64,000 nt of DNA, from assembly GCA_020746875.1 (NCBI GenBank), contig JAGTJL010000001.1, forward strand, positions 2,294,001-2,358,000, in the 5' to 3' direction. Of the stretch, positions 38,201-48,300 are shown one piece after another. The stretch's first letter is position 1. Every line of letters starts with the position of its first letter. This stretch comes from Rhexocercosporidium sp. MPI-PUGE-AT-0058 (lineage: Eukaryota > Ascomycota > Leotiomycetes > Helotiales). The notes under the pieces are model-generated. The model worked only from the letters and a program-made list of their open reading frames with translations, was not told the DNA's origin and did not search any database. A program made the translations under genes and the position numbers.

Positions 38201-38722
38201 AGCCTGCAAAAACGGCGAAGGTGTAAAAGATGCTTGAGATTCCATATCAAAGCCTACAATGCTACGGGCACTGAGGTATATGCGAATGATTTCAAGCTTG
38301 GCTGCATGTGGTATGGCAAGGGAAGTGACGGCCGTGTGTATGGAGCCATTTTCGAGGAAGTCATCCTTCATTTGGTTCAGGACATGGCTAATAACCTCCA
38401 TAATATCGTCGTCCTTACGCTTACCCTCGCAAACAAAGGCGAGAAACAGAGAGAGCAGGTGGACCGGACGACGACAGTCGACAGAACAGAACCCAGATAA
38501 AAACTCGTCCTTGAGGCAGATTGCTGTCGCGTACAAGGAATTCGGCAGCGTAATAGTACATTGCACAGTATTCTTGCCCTCTTCGATGGCAATTTTGAGA
38601 GATCTCGAGCGCATCGGCGAGCCCATATCAGAGCAGGTCTTTTTCAGTACGCTGAAGCTCTCGCTCGTCGACGAACTCCCACACTCAAGGGCTGAGACAT
38701 GACTGTATGGAGTTGATGTCAT
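32227..38722 (-). CDS. Dedicated fatty acid synthase beta subunit
   Basis: Exons 38722-33526, 33460-32805, 32747-32367 and 32310-32227 give 2,105 residues; without the last, likely intron (donor GTAAGT at 32366) it would stop at 32358 with 2,080. Domains follow fungal FAS beta order. Acetyltransferase has GHSQG (Ser near 300); enoyl reductase has VAGMTPTTSSWEF near 612 and the GGRGGGHHS flavin region. Dehydratase has SGDYNPIHVS near 1587 and HGMHIS. Malonyl/palmitoyl transferase has FTGQGSQ and GHSLGEF (Ser near 1836), ending PNLTARPFDVT. All catalytic motifs look intact. The frame extends left of 38722 only through a non-ATG codon, so MTSTPYSH is taken as the start. It should form a cluster-specific FAS with the alpha subunit, like HexA/HexB or ToxH/ToxC. 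The beta transferase normally sets chain release, but length cannot be read from sequence. Confidence 0.94.
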
Positions 38723-39804
38723 GGCGTGTAACGTGGGTGTGGTAAGGACGTCTTGGTAAATCAAAAGAATAAAAGCGACGCGAGTACGAGTTGGTCGAGT
38801 AGCAGAACTTTCGGGGTCTCAGGATTTCATAATGCCAAGGCCAAATATCAAATGTCTTTGAAGTTGTTGGAGTCGAAAGGCTGCAGCTAGGAAGTTACTA
38901 ATATAAAACAGATGATTCTCACTCTTAAGGCATACTGAATCGCGATGAAGTCTCGCAAGGGTGGTGGTGCCACCTCGAAGTACCACCAGGAGGTGGGATG
39001 CAGCTTGAAGACCCACCCAAGCAACTGGAAAGTCACTTGCAACCATCAAATGCGCCGCGCTATTCGTTTTTTAACAGCGCCAAGTTCGGAGAAGCTATGA
39101 AGCTTAGCCAGGTTGATCTCAAGGACCGACAGGTGCATGATAGGACTCTTTCTTTGTTCTTTTCGTCCGGCGTTTCTCCTTCTTTGGTATTAGGGATTTA
39201 TGGTTTATCACGGTTAAGATTTTATCCTGAAGGATCTATTGCCATTACTTTCTTTCAGAAAGAGAGTTTGGTTACGATTTACTATTCCCCCCCCCCCCGT
39301 ATAATGTTAAATCTAAAGAATCCTGGGTCGGATCCAGGAAACAGCACCTCTGACTGGCTAGAGAGCCTTGTCAGAGCCTTGCTAGGGGCTTTGCACACGC
39401 CAAAATTTGGTCTGTTATCACGTCAAGGGGTGCAAGTAGGATCTTCTAGAGCCGAAAGCAGTTAATTTCACTGGTCAAACACCCTTGCCAGCTACCCACA
39501 CATCTCCGCCAAATAACATTATACAAGGGGGGGGATAGTATGAAGTAATTCATTTTTGTCAAATAAGGTTTATAGCTTGTATCACGTGGGAAGATTTGTA
39601 GAGGAAGATTTAAGCTTAGAAACCTAGATATACTTCGAGGACGTATTGACTCTCCTTCCTTTAGAATACGACATTGACTGTGGTGTGGTTCATTCTTCTG
39701 ATATATGAGAAAGTCGTGAGTAGTACCTTTAAACCCAAAGGTAAATACATTTAAAGAATAACTTATACTCTTCCGACGTCGATACACCTCAGCCTGCCAC
39801 CACC
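38723..39804. promoter_or_regulatory. Divergent promoter region, FAS beta / bHLH
   Basis: About 1.1 kb separates the two start codons. The FAS beta side holds the operator-like sites at 38963-38996. A run of twelve C residues lies at 39287-39298 and a G-run at about 39528-39535. No gene is seen; the frames here lack family signals and splice logic. Confidence 0.55.
38963..38996. promoter_or_regulatory. Candidate operator upstream of FAS beta (GGTGGTGCCACC)
   Basis: Full match to GGTGG-YR-CCACC at 38963-38974, about 240 bp upstream of the FAS beta ATG. A pair of everted half-sites, CCACC-AGGA-GGTGG, follows at 38983-38996. The bHLH regulator starts 830 bp on the other side and could share the site. 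Confidence 0.62.
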
Positions 39805-40490
39805 ATGGCGCAATATCGAGGTCACATTCCGCGTTCCTTAGGCGCTCCTTCTGACGCCGCCGATCATTCCTTAGTGCCATCCTGCTTCAAAGATCTTTAT
39901 ATGTCAATGAAGTCGCCAGGTGCGTTTGTTGATGTCAGCACGGAAAAGTTGCTTGTTGACAGTCGCGAGCAGATTTATCCTATACCACCGAGAATCCATA
40001 TCCCGATGACCAGCTCATGGTTGACGACGCGCCCGATGAGGATTGGGTCCAAGGGTCTGATGTCCAGTATAACGACAACAATGGAAGAATTCCACGATCT
40101 TGCACCACTAGCGAGATTCACGCTAGCACGCATACCAAGGATGATCGCCGCCGCGGCGCACGTCCCCACCAACGCCCACACTACGCCATCGAGAAACGGT
40201 ACCGCGCCAACATCAATAGCAACTTCGAGGAGCTGCGCCAGTGTCTAGTCGATGCAAGATCATTCTTGGATCTCGAATCTACGTCAGAGAGAGGTAGCGG
40301 AAGCAGCAGCAGCGAGTACAGCCGTTCCGATGAGCAGCAGCAGGAGGCAATGAAGATGAGCAAGACCAAAGTGCTGAGCGAGGCCGTTGACTATATTCAC
40401 TTCTTAGAAGCACTGAACGACCGCGCCACGGAGCATATCCAGCTTCTGGAGAACCAACTTGGCGTTTGTCAAAAAGAGAGCCTTCGCTAG
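39805..40490 (+). CDS. SREBP-type bHLH transcription factor
   Basis: Exons 39805-39919 and 39973-40490 join through a 53-bp intron to give 210 residues. The bHLH domain runs from about residue 107: basic region HYAIEKRYRANIN, helix 1 NFEELRQCLVDAR, a long Ser/Gly-rich loop, and helix 2 MSKTKVLSEAVDYIHFLEAL. The Tyr in EKRYR marks the SREBP-like subclass, which can bind both E-box and non-palindromic sterol-regulatory sites. No membrane segment follows, so this is a short soluble regulator, not a sterol-sensing SREBP. It sits inside the cluster next to a second regulator of a different family. It is inferred to be pathway-specific; zinc-cluster regulators, usual in such clusters, are absent here. 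Confidence 0.88.
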
Positions 40491-41290
40491 ATCTCAGAGT
40501 TGGGCGGGCGCAAACGCGTAAGGGACGTAGATTTATGGTGATAGGGTATGCAAGCAGCTACTATCTTAAGAAAGGGGCATTTTAATAGAGCTCCTGATAT
40601 CTGTTCTCCAATTTCTTTGTCATCGTCTGTATCCTTCCGCTCCTCTTGTGTGTGACGGCGCTAAACCAAGGCGCACGACGAATAGGGAATAGCTTTACTA
40701 TTCGGCCAGCTAACCCAAAACGGTACTAGAATAGAGTAGCCTCTATTCTGCTAGTCGACTATATACGTATGAGTCACGTGATCTCTAAGTCTAGCTAGGG
40801 CGTGACGTCATATTGTGTAGGTTCCTGGGAATAATTACTCCTATGCAATTTTACAGGATAGGTATAACGCTTGCTCTAGAAAAGACGTTAATTACGTGTA
40901 GTTAGCGCCTTGCATTTTGCGGAACGATATCTAAAAATAACAAGAATCTTTTAAATTCTATAATTACGTAGGAAAGAAAGTAAAGATAAGGAAGTTATAT
41001 ATAAAAGAGGAATTTTTAAATAAAAAATAAGTAGTCTGACGACAAGCCGTTGCATACATAGTTACACAGAGAGCAAGTGGTGACATACTTAGAATATTAA
41101 GGTGTAGAACCTGAATGGTTCTGCGAGAGGCTATATATATACAGGAATAGGGGGTAGCGGCCCGAGGCATACAAGGCAAGAGTGCGAGTCGTCACAAATA
41201 GTCGAGATTAAAAATAAAACTTCAAGAGCTTTAAATTATTATATTACTTCTTCTTTTAAAAAGCTCGTTCTTAAGCGGTAGTTTATTTCC
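40491..41290. other. Convergent AT-rich intergenic region between regulators
   Basis: About 800 bp between the 3' ends of the bHLH and bANK genes. It is AT-rich, with frames broken by many stops. TGACGTCA at about 40803-40810 is a CRE-type octamer, but it lies at gene ends and is probably incidental. No gene is supported. Confidence 0.5.
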
Positions 41291-42363
41291 TTATTTGGCG
41301 GACTCTCTTCCGTCCTGACCATCCTGGCCGTCCTGTGCATCAACTCGGGCACCCTTCGATATTAACAATTGAGCAGCAGCTATGTGACCATGTATCGCAG
41401 TAATATGCAGAGGCCTTTCCCCAGCTTTATCCTGCGCCTCTATGTCTGCGCCTGCATCAAGAAGAGCACTCAATATATCAACGCGGCCTCTGCCTGCAGC
41501 CAAATGCAGTGGAGTCCTTCCATCATGATTGCGGACCTCCGGATTTGCACCGCTCTCAAGCAGCAGCCGGACCATATTCGCGTGTCCATACATGGCCCCT
41601 TTGTGTAGAGCTGTAAAGCCTGATGAGAGGGTTATGGAGTTAAATATCTAATAATAACAGGTTTCAGTTATTCAGAATGTTCAAGTAGCGACGAGGAGGG
41701 TTGCCCACGCTTAGTTCCGCCCTTCCCTTACACATATCCAGTTGCATCAGAGAGGACTCAAATGGCGCATATAATTGTTCTTCAAGTTCGGCGCCTTCTC
41801 CAACGACATTATGGTTTTCTACTTCGTTGCAGCTGCTATGCGAGGGTTCGTGCTCTCCAGACGCATCTTTGTCAAAAGCAGCCGTATTTTGTTCAAGGTC
41901 AAAGAGTGTCATTTCGTCCACAAGTGACGTACTGAACCACTCCGGCATGTCGGGCGAGGATGGTGCCAGAAGGTTGGACGAAGTTGATGTCAACTCGGTC
42001 GCCTCTAATGCCTCAAGGGAGGTATTCCTTTCGTGAGACGATGATTTAACATTTATCGAAACGGCCAGGTCAGTCTCAGTGGCCATCGAGACGAATTGAC
42101 CGGTTTGCTCCCAAGCAGCGGAGTCGACGTAAATATGTGCGACATCTTCACGACCGTGCTTAGTGGCCTCATATTGGCCCTCGTCTGCGGATGATGGTGT
42201 GTTAGCGAATGCGATGGCATCATATCTTGTATAAGTGGTGGGTGCCTATACGCTGCTTCCGTCGGGCCATGCGGTTCTGTCGCCAACGTCGCTCTGCAGC
42301 CTCTGGAAGGCTGTTCCATCTCGTGTCCCGACCTATCGAAGAAGATGAGCTTGGATTTGACAT
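41291..42363 (-). CDS. bANK regulator: basic DNA-binding region plus ankyrin repeats (ToxE/Aps2 type)
   Basis: Exons 42363-42252, 42184-41709 and 41647-41291 give 314 residues. Near the N-terminus is a bZIP-like basic region, ERRWRQNRMARRKQ (about residues 24-37), with no leucine zipper after it. A Ser/Glu-rich middle follows, then three or so ankyrin repeats (GFTALHKGAMYGHANMVRLLLESGA, GRTPLHLAAGRGRVDILSALLDAGA and ERPLHITAIHGHIAAAQLLISKGA). Basic region plus ankyrins without a zipper defines the bANK family, known from ToxE (HC-toxin) and Aps2 (apicidin), which switch on FAS-NRPS clusters. The 3' intron choice (41708-41648) is the least certain part. The tail has a short QDG repeat. A weak copy of the cluster motif lies 70 bp upstream of the ATG, so self-regulation is possible. 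Confidence 0.85.
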
Positions 42364-42431
42364 AGTCGTTGACTTGTTGCCTTAAACTTTTGTCAAATCT
42401 GAGCTGGACTAAAAGACTGTAAGGCGCGACA

Positions 42432-42443
42432 GGAGGTGCAACT
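42432..42443. promoter_or_regulatory. Weak operator-like site upstream of bANK (GGAGGTGCAACT)
   Basis: Three mismatches from the GGTGG-YR-CCACC consensus, but only one from GGTGGTGCAACT at 44800 before the ABC gene, which suggests a variant class of site. It lies about 70 bp upstream of the bANK ATG. Confidence 0.3.
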
Positions 42444-42987
42444 TGCTATATGGATGAAACATACGCTCGGTAGTTTTCTTGCCCGCAGAATGCCTCTCTA
42501 AACAGAAGAAAGTACAAAACTACACAATCCTGTACTTCGTAGTTTACATTACCGTCGGGAATGGGTCTGGAGACATACGACTGACTCAACTTGCATCTTC
42601 GTACATCTTGAAACAATTCATTCAACCTGGAGCGTCTGTGCAGATTACGAGAAGATCGTACTTTGCAAGGGAATTCAACCAGTGAGCCAATTCCCTTCGT
42701 TATTTCCTTTCTGGGACCAATAAAATCTAGGTGACTTGACACAGATGGTAAAGGTTGAAATATTGTGGCATGTACGGAGTACAGCTGCAGTGGAAAGACA
42801 CTTGCTGTAGCGTGGGGGTGAGAAACCCAAACATCGGAAGATGACCGAGTAAACAAACTACATCGGAAAGTTGGCCGAGTCAAGTAACCGAGGTACAACT
42901 AGGTCTAGGTAGCTGTGCGTTGTCCGATTAGCCTAACCCCCTTTATTTCCCATTCTAAACTTTATCTGCCATCTCTTCGTTTCGGTG

Positions 42988-43121
42988 AGACATTACCTAC
43001 CGCTAGCAAGGGGCATAAATAAGGAGCTGTTATTCGCTAGAGGATAAGGCTTAGTTGGTATCTACTTTTTGGGCCAACCAGAATCCTTACTTTGCTACCT
43101 TGCTAGCGGTAGGTAATGTCT
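42988..43121. repeat. Perfect 24-bp inverted repeat flanking 86 bp
   Basis: The arms at 42988-43011 and 43098-43121 are exact reverse complements (AGACATTACCTACCGCTAGC then AAGG). Similarity continues outward for a few bases (CGGTG versus CGGTC). The short unit with long arms looks like a tiny MITE or a solo inverted repeat. It sits just left of the two larger elements. Confidence 0.75.
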
Positions 43122-43141
43122 GACCGGAGGAAGGGATAACA

Positions 43142-43335
43142 TTTACAGAGGTACAGCAGTGAAGTGTTGTAAGAGGGGCCTCTGCTCCACAAGCACTTGC
43201 CTGTAAGGAGTAATAGCTTAAGTTCACAAAGAGAGCCTCTGATAAACGTACTCTCTGTTGAAGGCAAGTGTCGCGACAACAAGGGTAACCCCTTGCCGCC
43301 CCTCTTACAACACTTAACCGCTGTACCTCTGTAAA
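43142..43335. mobile_element. MITE-like element 1 (194 bp)
   Basis: Terminal inverted repeats of 38 bp at 43142-43179 and 43298-43335 match at 36 positions. Each starts TTTACAGAGGTACAGC and continues to GTGTTGTAAGAGGGGC. The interior has no coding capacity. Size, long TIRs and TA-rich ends fit a non-autonomous DNA transposon. Its TIR core is shared with the element at 43922-44160, so both derive from one family. Confidence 0.72.
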
Positions 43336-43336
43336 G

Positions 43337-43775
43337 CTAGTAACATCGACGGGCTTGCTAAAGCTTAACTATTTCTTGGCTTATCTTAGTTCTGTACTAA
43401 AGGACCCAAGCTTTGTCACACATCTAATCTTTGACACCTGCCAAGGTAGGTTTCCGTGGCTAATCAAACCTTCATTATACTTTTGATTCGCGAGTCCTAC
43501 TGAAAGCGGTAGCAATAAAATTAATAAGCTACACCCTTTATTTACTGTACTACTCTAAACTTTATTTATTATAATCTTTATATCTAGTAACATCGACGGG
43601 CTCACGGCGCGCCCGCGCTTTACTAAAACCTTAATTATTACCTACTAAAGAACCCAAGCTTTATCATACATCTGATCTTTGCCACTTACTAAAGTAAGTT
43701 ACCGTGGCTAATCAAACCTTCATTATACTTTTGATTCGCAAGACGTGCTGAAAGCGGCAGCAACGGAAATAATAG
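43337..43775. repeat. Diverged direct duplication, two ~190-bp copies
   Basis: Copies at about 43337-43526 and 43584-43775 share blocks such as CTAGTAACATCGACGGGCT, CCCAAGCTTTRTCAYACATC and CTTCATTATACTTTTGATTC in the same order. Differences are dominated by C/T and G/A transitions, as expected after repeat-induced point mutation. Copy 2 also carries a short GC-rich insert (CACGGCGCGCCCGCG). No coding content is seen. Confidence 0.68.
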
Positions 43776-43921
43776 GCGGACCAGCGCAACAACGGCCCTA
43801 AATTTCGGCCCTTTCACCTGAACGCATCTCACGACGCTGCGTGACTCGAGTACTGCCGACTTTGTTGGCTGGTAAATCACGCGACTTATCGCGAGACTCG
43901 GGGGCCTACACTACGATGGAT

Positions 43922-44160
43922 GGTACAGCGGTTAAGTGTGGTAATAGCACTAGCAGGGGTCTTGAACAACCCCCCTGCAACGCAACAACAACGCACAAAA
44001 AAAAACATGAAAAGGTAACTACATGTACAGATTCTTTTAAAGACTATTCTATCGTTGGAATGGATTTTTTTGAATACGTGGTTGTAAAGTTACGAAGTGT
44101 TGAAATCTGTGGGCAGGGGACCCCCCTGCTAGTGCTATTACCACACTTAACCGTTGTACC
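43922..44160. mobile_element. MITE-like element 2 (239 bp)
   Basis: 38-bp terminal inverted repeats at 43922-43959 and 44123-44160 match at 37 positions. They begin GGTACARCGGTTAAGTGTGG and run into TAATAGCACTAGCAGGGG. The core GGTACARYGGTTAAGTGT is shared with element 1, while the inner part of the TIR differs. The interior is AT-rich and non-coding, with an A-run. No transposase is in the window, so an autonomous partner must lie elsewhere or be extinct. Confidence 0.75.
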
Positions 44161-44220
44161 TCCGTACAGTAAATCACAAGGCCAAAATTACATAGTAAAT
44201 GGGAGTACCGCGGTACACTG

Positions 44221-44232
44221 GGTCCTAGGACC
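44221..44232. repeat. Perfect 12-bp palindrome GGTCCTAGGACC
   Basis: Self-complementary over all 12 bases. It lies about 90 bp left of promoter repeat copy B, much as the CCTAGG hairpin at 1244 lies left of copy A, so the two repeat copies may share a wider ancestral context. Confidence 0.5.
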
Positions 44233-44320
44233 AGTCAGTGCTGCTTCTAGGAGCTACTGGGTTCCCAGGACACTTCCTCCTGGGTCCCGGGAGCGCCCGT
44301 CCCCACGTTCGTGATACTAA

Positions 44321-44423
44321 CCTGAACGTCGTGCCACCTATACATCCCATTCCGTACCTTATTATCTTGATATCGTCCTCACTTCGAGCCCACACAAGTA
44401 TATAGTATCGTACCACCCACTCA
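44321..44423. repeat. Diverged promoter repeat, copy B
   Basis: Partner of the segment at 1300-1402, in the same orientation and 43 kb away. It includes a degenerate cluster motif (CGTCGTGCCACC at 44327-44338) and a TACCACCCACT block. It precedes the ABC transporter gene by about 1 kb, with no gene between. Confidence 0.68.
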
Positions 44424-45395
44424 TGTTGAGCTAGGGACTAGCTAAATTGACATGTCCTGCAAAAAGCATATCTCTAGTGATTAACCGTACTAACTGGTAT
44501 GGTTCTGTGGCCAACGAACTCCTCACTTTTGGCACGAGGGCTGCGTTTAGTGGGGCATGTTAGCAAAAGTGGCGCGACGACTTAGCTAGCCACATAATCC
44601 GTAAGATAGAACGGTGTCCTCTCCGTACTGAATCCCTATCCCCAGAAGGCTCCGTAGTTTAATGTCATTAAGGGGGTTAGTTGCGAGGAAACTCTATAAG
44701 CGAGGAAACTCTACAAACGAGGATTTGGGTGTTCATCCAGGTGAGTATGTGGCTGATAGAGTAATGGGATGGCTGTCGGATATGTGTTATCGTACTCGTG
44801 GTGGTGCAACTGGTAGGATTTGGTGGTGCGTGCTGACCCTCCAACAGAACCCCCACCCTCAAACTAGGGTCGGACCCCAACCCTAAAACTCCCTGTCGAA
44901 CCCTTTCTACGGATTCCCACCTTGGAAGCATGTTAGATTAGAGATACTAACTGTATACTGCAGGTAGTGATGGCGGCCGCATTATCTACGCAGCCATAGG
45001 ATCGTGCCACTCTGATACGGCACAGACGAAACCACTCTTGGCCTCTTTGTGGAGCCCTGGGGCAGATAGGGTGTGGTGCGTCTTGGTTCTATTAAGGCTC
45101 CCTCAAAATTTTGGGGACGTTAAATTCTCCTACTCATAATTCTTCATCTCCCCTTCTCTATCGGTTCCGATTAGTTGCCATATACCCATCTCTTCACTCG
45201 TTCTCCCCACGTGTGGTCCTCATTCTACTTCATTTACTTGAACGTAGCAACAAGATCACTAAGCATCCGTGTCTAACACGGCCCAATACGGAGACTCAAC
45301 TAGTGCGGAATATACAGATGTAAGAGGAGGCTTGTGAACGACACAGGAACCACAGTTTGATCACGCATAGGAAAGCCAAATCTCGGATCTCAGCA
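44424..45395. promoter_or_regulatory. Upstream region of the ABC transporter gene
   Basis: No gene is seen in this stretch. At 44800-44811 GGTGGTGCAACT resembles the left half and centre of the cluster palindrome, with a nearby GGTGGTGCGTGC at 44823-44834. A tandem echo, GCGAGGAAACTCTA with one variation, occurs at 44686-44713. The last 300 bp are pyrimidine-rich, as expected of a promoter and leader. Confidence 0.4.
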
Positions 45396-48300
45396 ATGTC
45401 ATTCTCTACTGGAGAGGGGGGCTTACTTCAACTAAACCAGACCGGCTTTGACTTTAGCCTCCAGTTCGAGCAACTGTTCTTCTCCATCATCCCGTCGGCT
45501 TTGTTTATCGTAATATCCATATGGAGAACGATTCCTCAGGCCCGGAAACCCATTGTGGTCCACGCACCCCTTTTGAAGCTTATCAAACTTGTATGCTGCC
45601 ACATCCTCCGTAATCATCTGCTGATGACTCCGCTTTAGGGTGCTATTGCGACTTATGTTAGCCTGGAACTTGCGCTTCTGATCCTCGTCGCAGTTGGGCC
45701 TTTCAATGTGACCAAGGTATTCATAGCTTCATCGGTGCTGAAAATGGCGTCCGCGTTGCTTATGATGATGCTGAGCGTGGTAGACCACAGCAAGAGTCCG
45801 AGGCCATCGATTATACTGAGCGTGTATCTGTTTTTCACATTACTTCTTGACTCAGTCCAAGTAAGAACACTCTTTCTATCCTCGACTAAACGGCCGGAGT
45901 TCAGTTACAGTAGCGTCTTCAGCGCTACCATCGCTCTCAAGGTCGGAATACTGCTACTCGAAGCCCAGCGGAAAACAAAATGGGTCAGCTGGAACCAGAA
46001 GGAGCATAGCCCGGAGGAGACAAGTGGCATTTTCTCCCTCAGCCTTTTCTTCTGGCTGAATAGGGTATTCTGGGACGGATACAAGAAGATTCTGTCTGTC
46101 AAGGATCTCTATCCACTGGATAGCTCATTGAGTGCTCAGTTACTCCATGAGAGGTTCGCAAAGAACACGAGTTACACCAGACTCAAGGGCAAAAGACTTG
46201 GGAAATTTGGTCTTTTGAAGGTACTCGTCACGACTCTTCGGGTGCCTCTCCTGCTTCCCATTCTACCACGTCTAGCGCTGCTGGGCTTCACTTTCTGCCA
46301 GCCATTTTTCATCAACACACTTCTGGAGCATCTGTCCCAGCCGGAGATCGATGCAAACGTGGGTTATGGTTTCATCGGTGCGAGTGTTCTGATATACAGT
46401 GGGATCGCTGTATCGACAGCTCTCTACTGGTATGACTTATTCCTCAGCATTGTTCACGTCTTCGTGGCTGATTTAAAACGACAGGTATTTCCACCTGCGA
46501 ATGCTTACTATGGCACGATCCATTCTCGTCACGGAGATTTTCATCCACGCGACTGAGGCTCGAATCGAAGCACGAGATGACACCGCTACTTTGACTTTGA
46601 TGAGTACCGACATAGAACGCATCAATTCGGGCTTCAGATCTCTTCACGAGTTTTGGGCAAGTTTCATCCAGGTTGCTATTGCTAGTTGGATGTTGTATAA
46701 TCAGCTCGGTGTTGTCTTCATTGTCCCAATCGTGGTTGTGACTATCTGTATTGTCGTATTGGCGATCCTTATGAGTTTGACAGGAGACTCCCAAAGGGCC
46801 TGGATGGCTGGAGTTCAGAAGCGCGTCGGTCTTACTGCCACAGTCATTACGCGTATGAAAAACCTCAAGGCGTCCGGGCTTTCCACCGTTATTGGTGGCT
46901 TTGTGCAACACCTTCGGGTCGAGGAACTCGCAAAGGGAAACCGGTTCCGTAAGATCGAGGTTTGTGCGGCTGTTATGGCTTTTACCCCCTTGATGATCGG
47001 CCCGCCATTAACCTTCGCGTTTGCTCAGCGAGCTTTGGATGCCGCTCGAATATTCACCAGTCTTTCGTACCTCATGCTTTTGACGAACCCCCTTTCTCTG
47101 ATATTCCAAGTGCTCCCCGGATTTATGTCTGGGCTAGCTTGTCTAGGTCGAATCCAGGCATTCTTAGAATGCGAGGCACGCCACGACTTCCGTCTACTCG
47201 CTCCGGATACAAGAGATAATTTGTCAGGCTCAGAAGCAGCACCAATGACCCACATCACCATCACTGAAGGAAATTTCGGCTGGGAAGCTAATAAGTTTGT
47301 GTTGCACGATATCAATGTTGTGTTTCCAAAGTCATCGCTCACAGTCGTCGTCGGACCAGTCGCGTCTGGAAAGTCAACACTCTGCAAGGCACTGTTGGGA
47401 GAGGTACCAGTTAGCAAAGGCAAGTTGGCTTTGGACACGGGATTATCTCGCATAGGATTCTGTGACCAGACACCATTCCTTCTTAACAAGTCGATCCGAG
47501 ACAACATTGTGGGATTCTCTCCATTCGATGTCGAGAGATACGACGAGGTCATCAAGGCCACCGCTCTAGACTTTGATATAGATACTATGGGATTGGGCGA
47601 CAACGTCATTGGATCAGCCGGCATCACCTTATCTGGTGGTCAAAAGCAGCGGGTATCTCTCGCAAGAGCTTTATATCTGCAGACAGACTTGCTGATACTG
47701 GACGATATCTTCAGTGGGTTGGATGCGGATACCGAAAACCAGATTTTCCGGCAAGTTTTTGGACCAGACGGCCTGCTCAAACGACGCCTGTCAACAGTGG
47801 TCCTATGTACGCACAGTATCAGGCATTTACCGTCGGCAGACCACATCGTCGCTCTTGGGGGTGGTTTCATCGTGGAGCAAGGCACATTCGATGAACTAAT
47901 GACCCACCAAGGATATGTGAAAAGCCTAGCATTTCGGGGTCCTTCAAACAGTGACCTATCGTCTGAGGAAATGGCGGCGAATAACAGTATGCCAAAATCT
48001 GAGCCAAAATTACTTCGCGCACTAGCCGCGGTTTCTTCGATTGGTCCAGACTCGAATCCATCGCGACAACTCGGCGACCGAACCGTGTACATGCATTACT
48101 TCAAGAGCGCGGGGTTGCTCCTGGCAGTATCTAGCCTCCTCTGTGCTGCTCTCTTCGGCTTCTGCATGAGTTTCCCAACTATCTGTAAGTTGACTTCCGG
48201 TTCTTAAGCACGACCCCAACATCGCTTTAAAAGCTGCAGTTCAGTCAGCGTAACTTAATGCTAGCTTCAGACTAATCTTTGGCAACCGTAGGGCTCAAAT

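Noticed and set aside
38723..38764. Longer start for FAS beta
   Set aside because: The leftmost codon of the open frame is TTG. The first ATG, at 38722, gives a plausible N-terminus.
40803..40810. TGACGTCA octamer as a cluster regulatory site
   Set aside because: It occurs once and lies between two convergent 3' ends, where promoter function is unlikely.
42446..42898. 150-codon minus-strand frame upstream of the bANK gene
   Set aside because: No family signal, no splice connection to the bANK exons, and it would occupy that gene's promoter.
43841..44314. 157-codon plus-strand frame
   Set aside because: It runs through a MITE-like element including both inverted repeats; it is chance open sequence.
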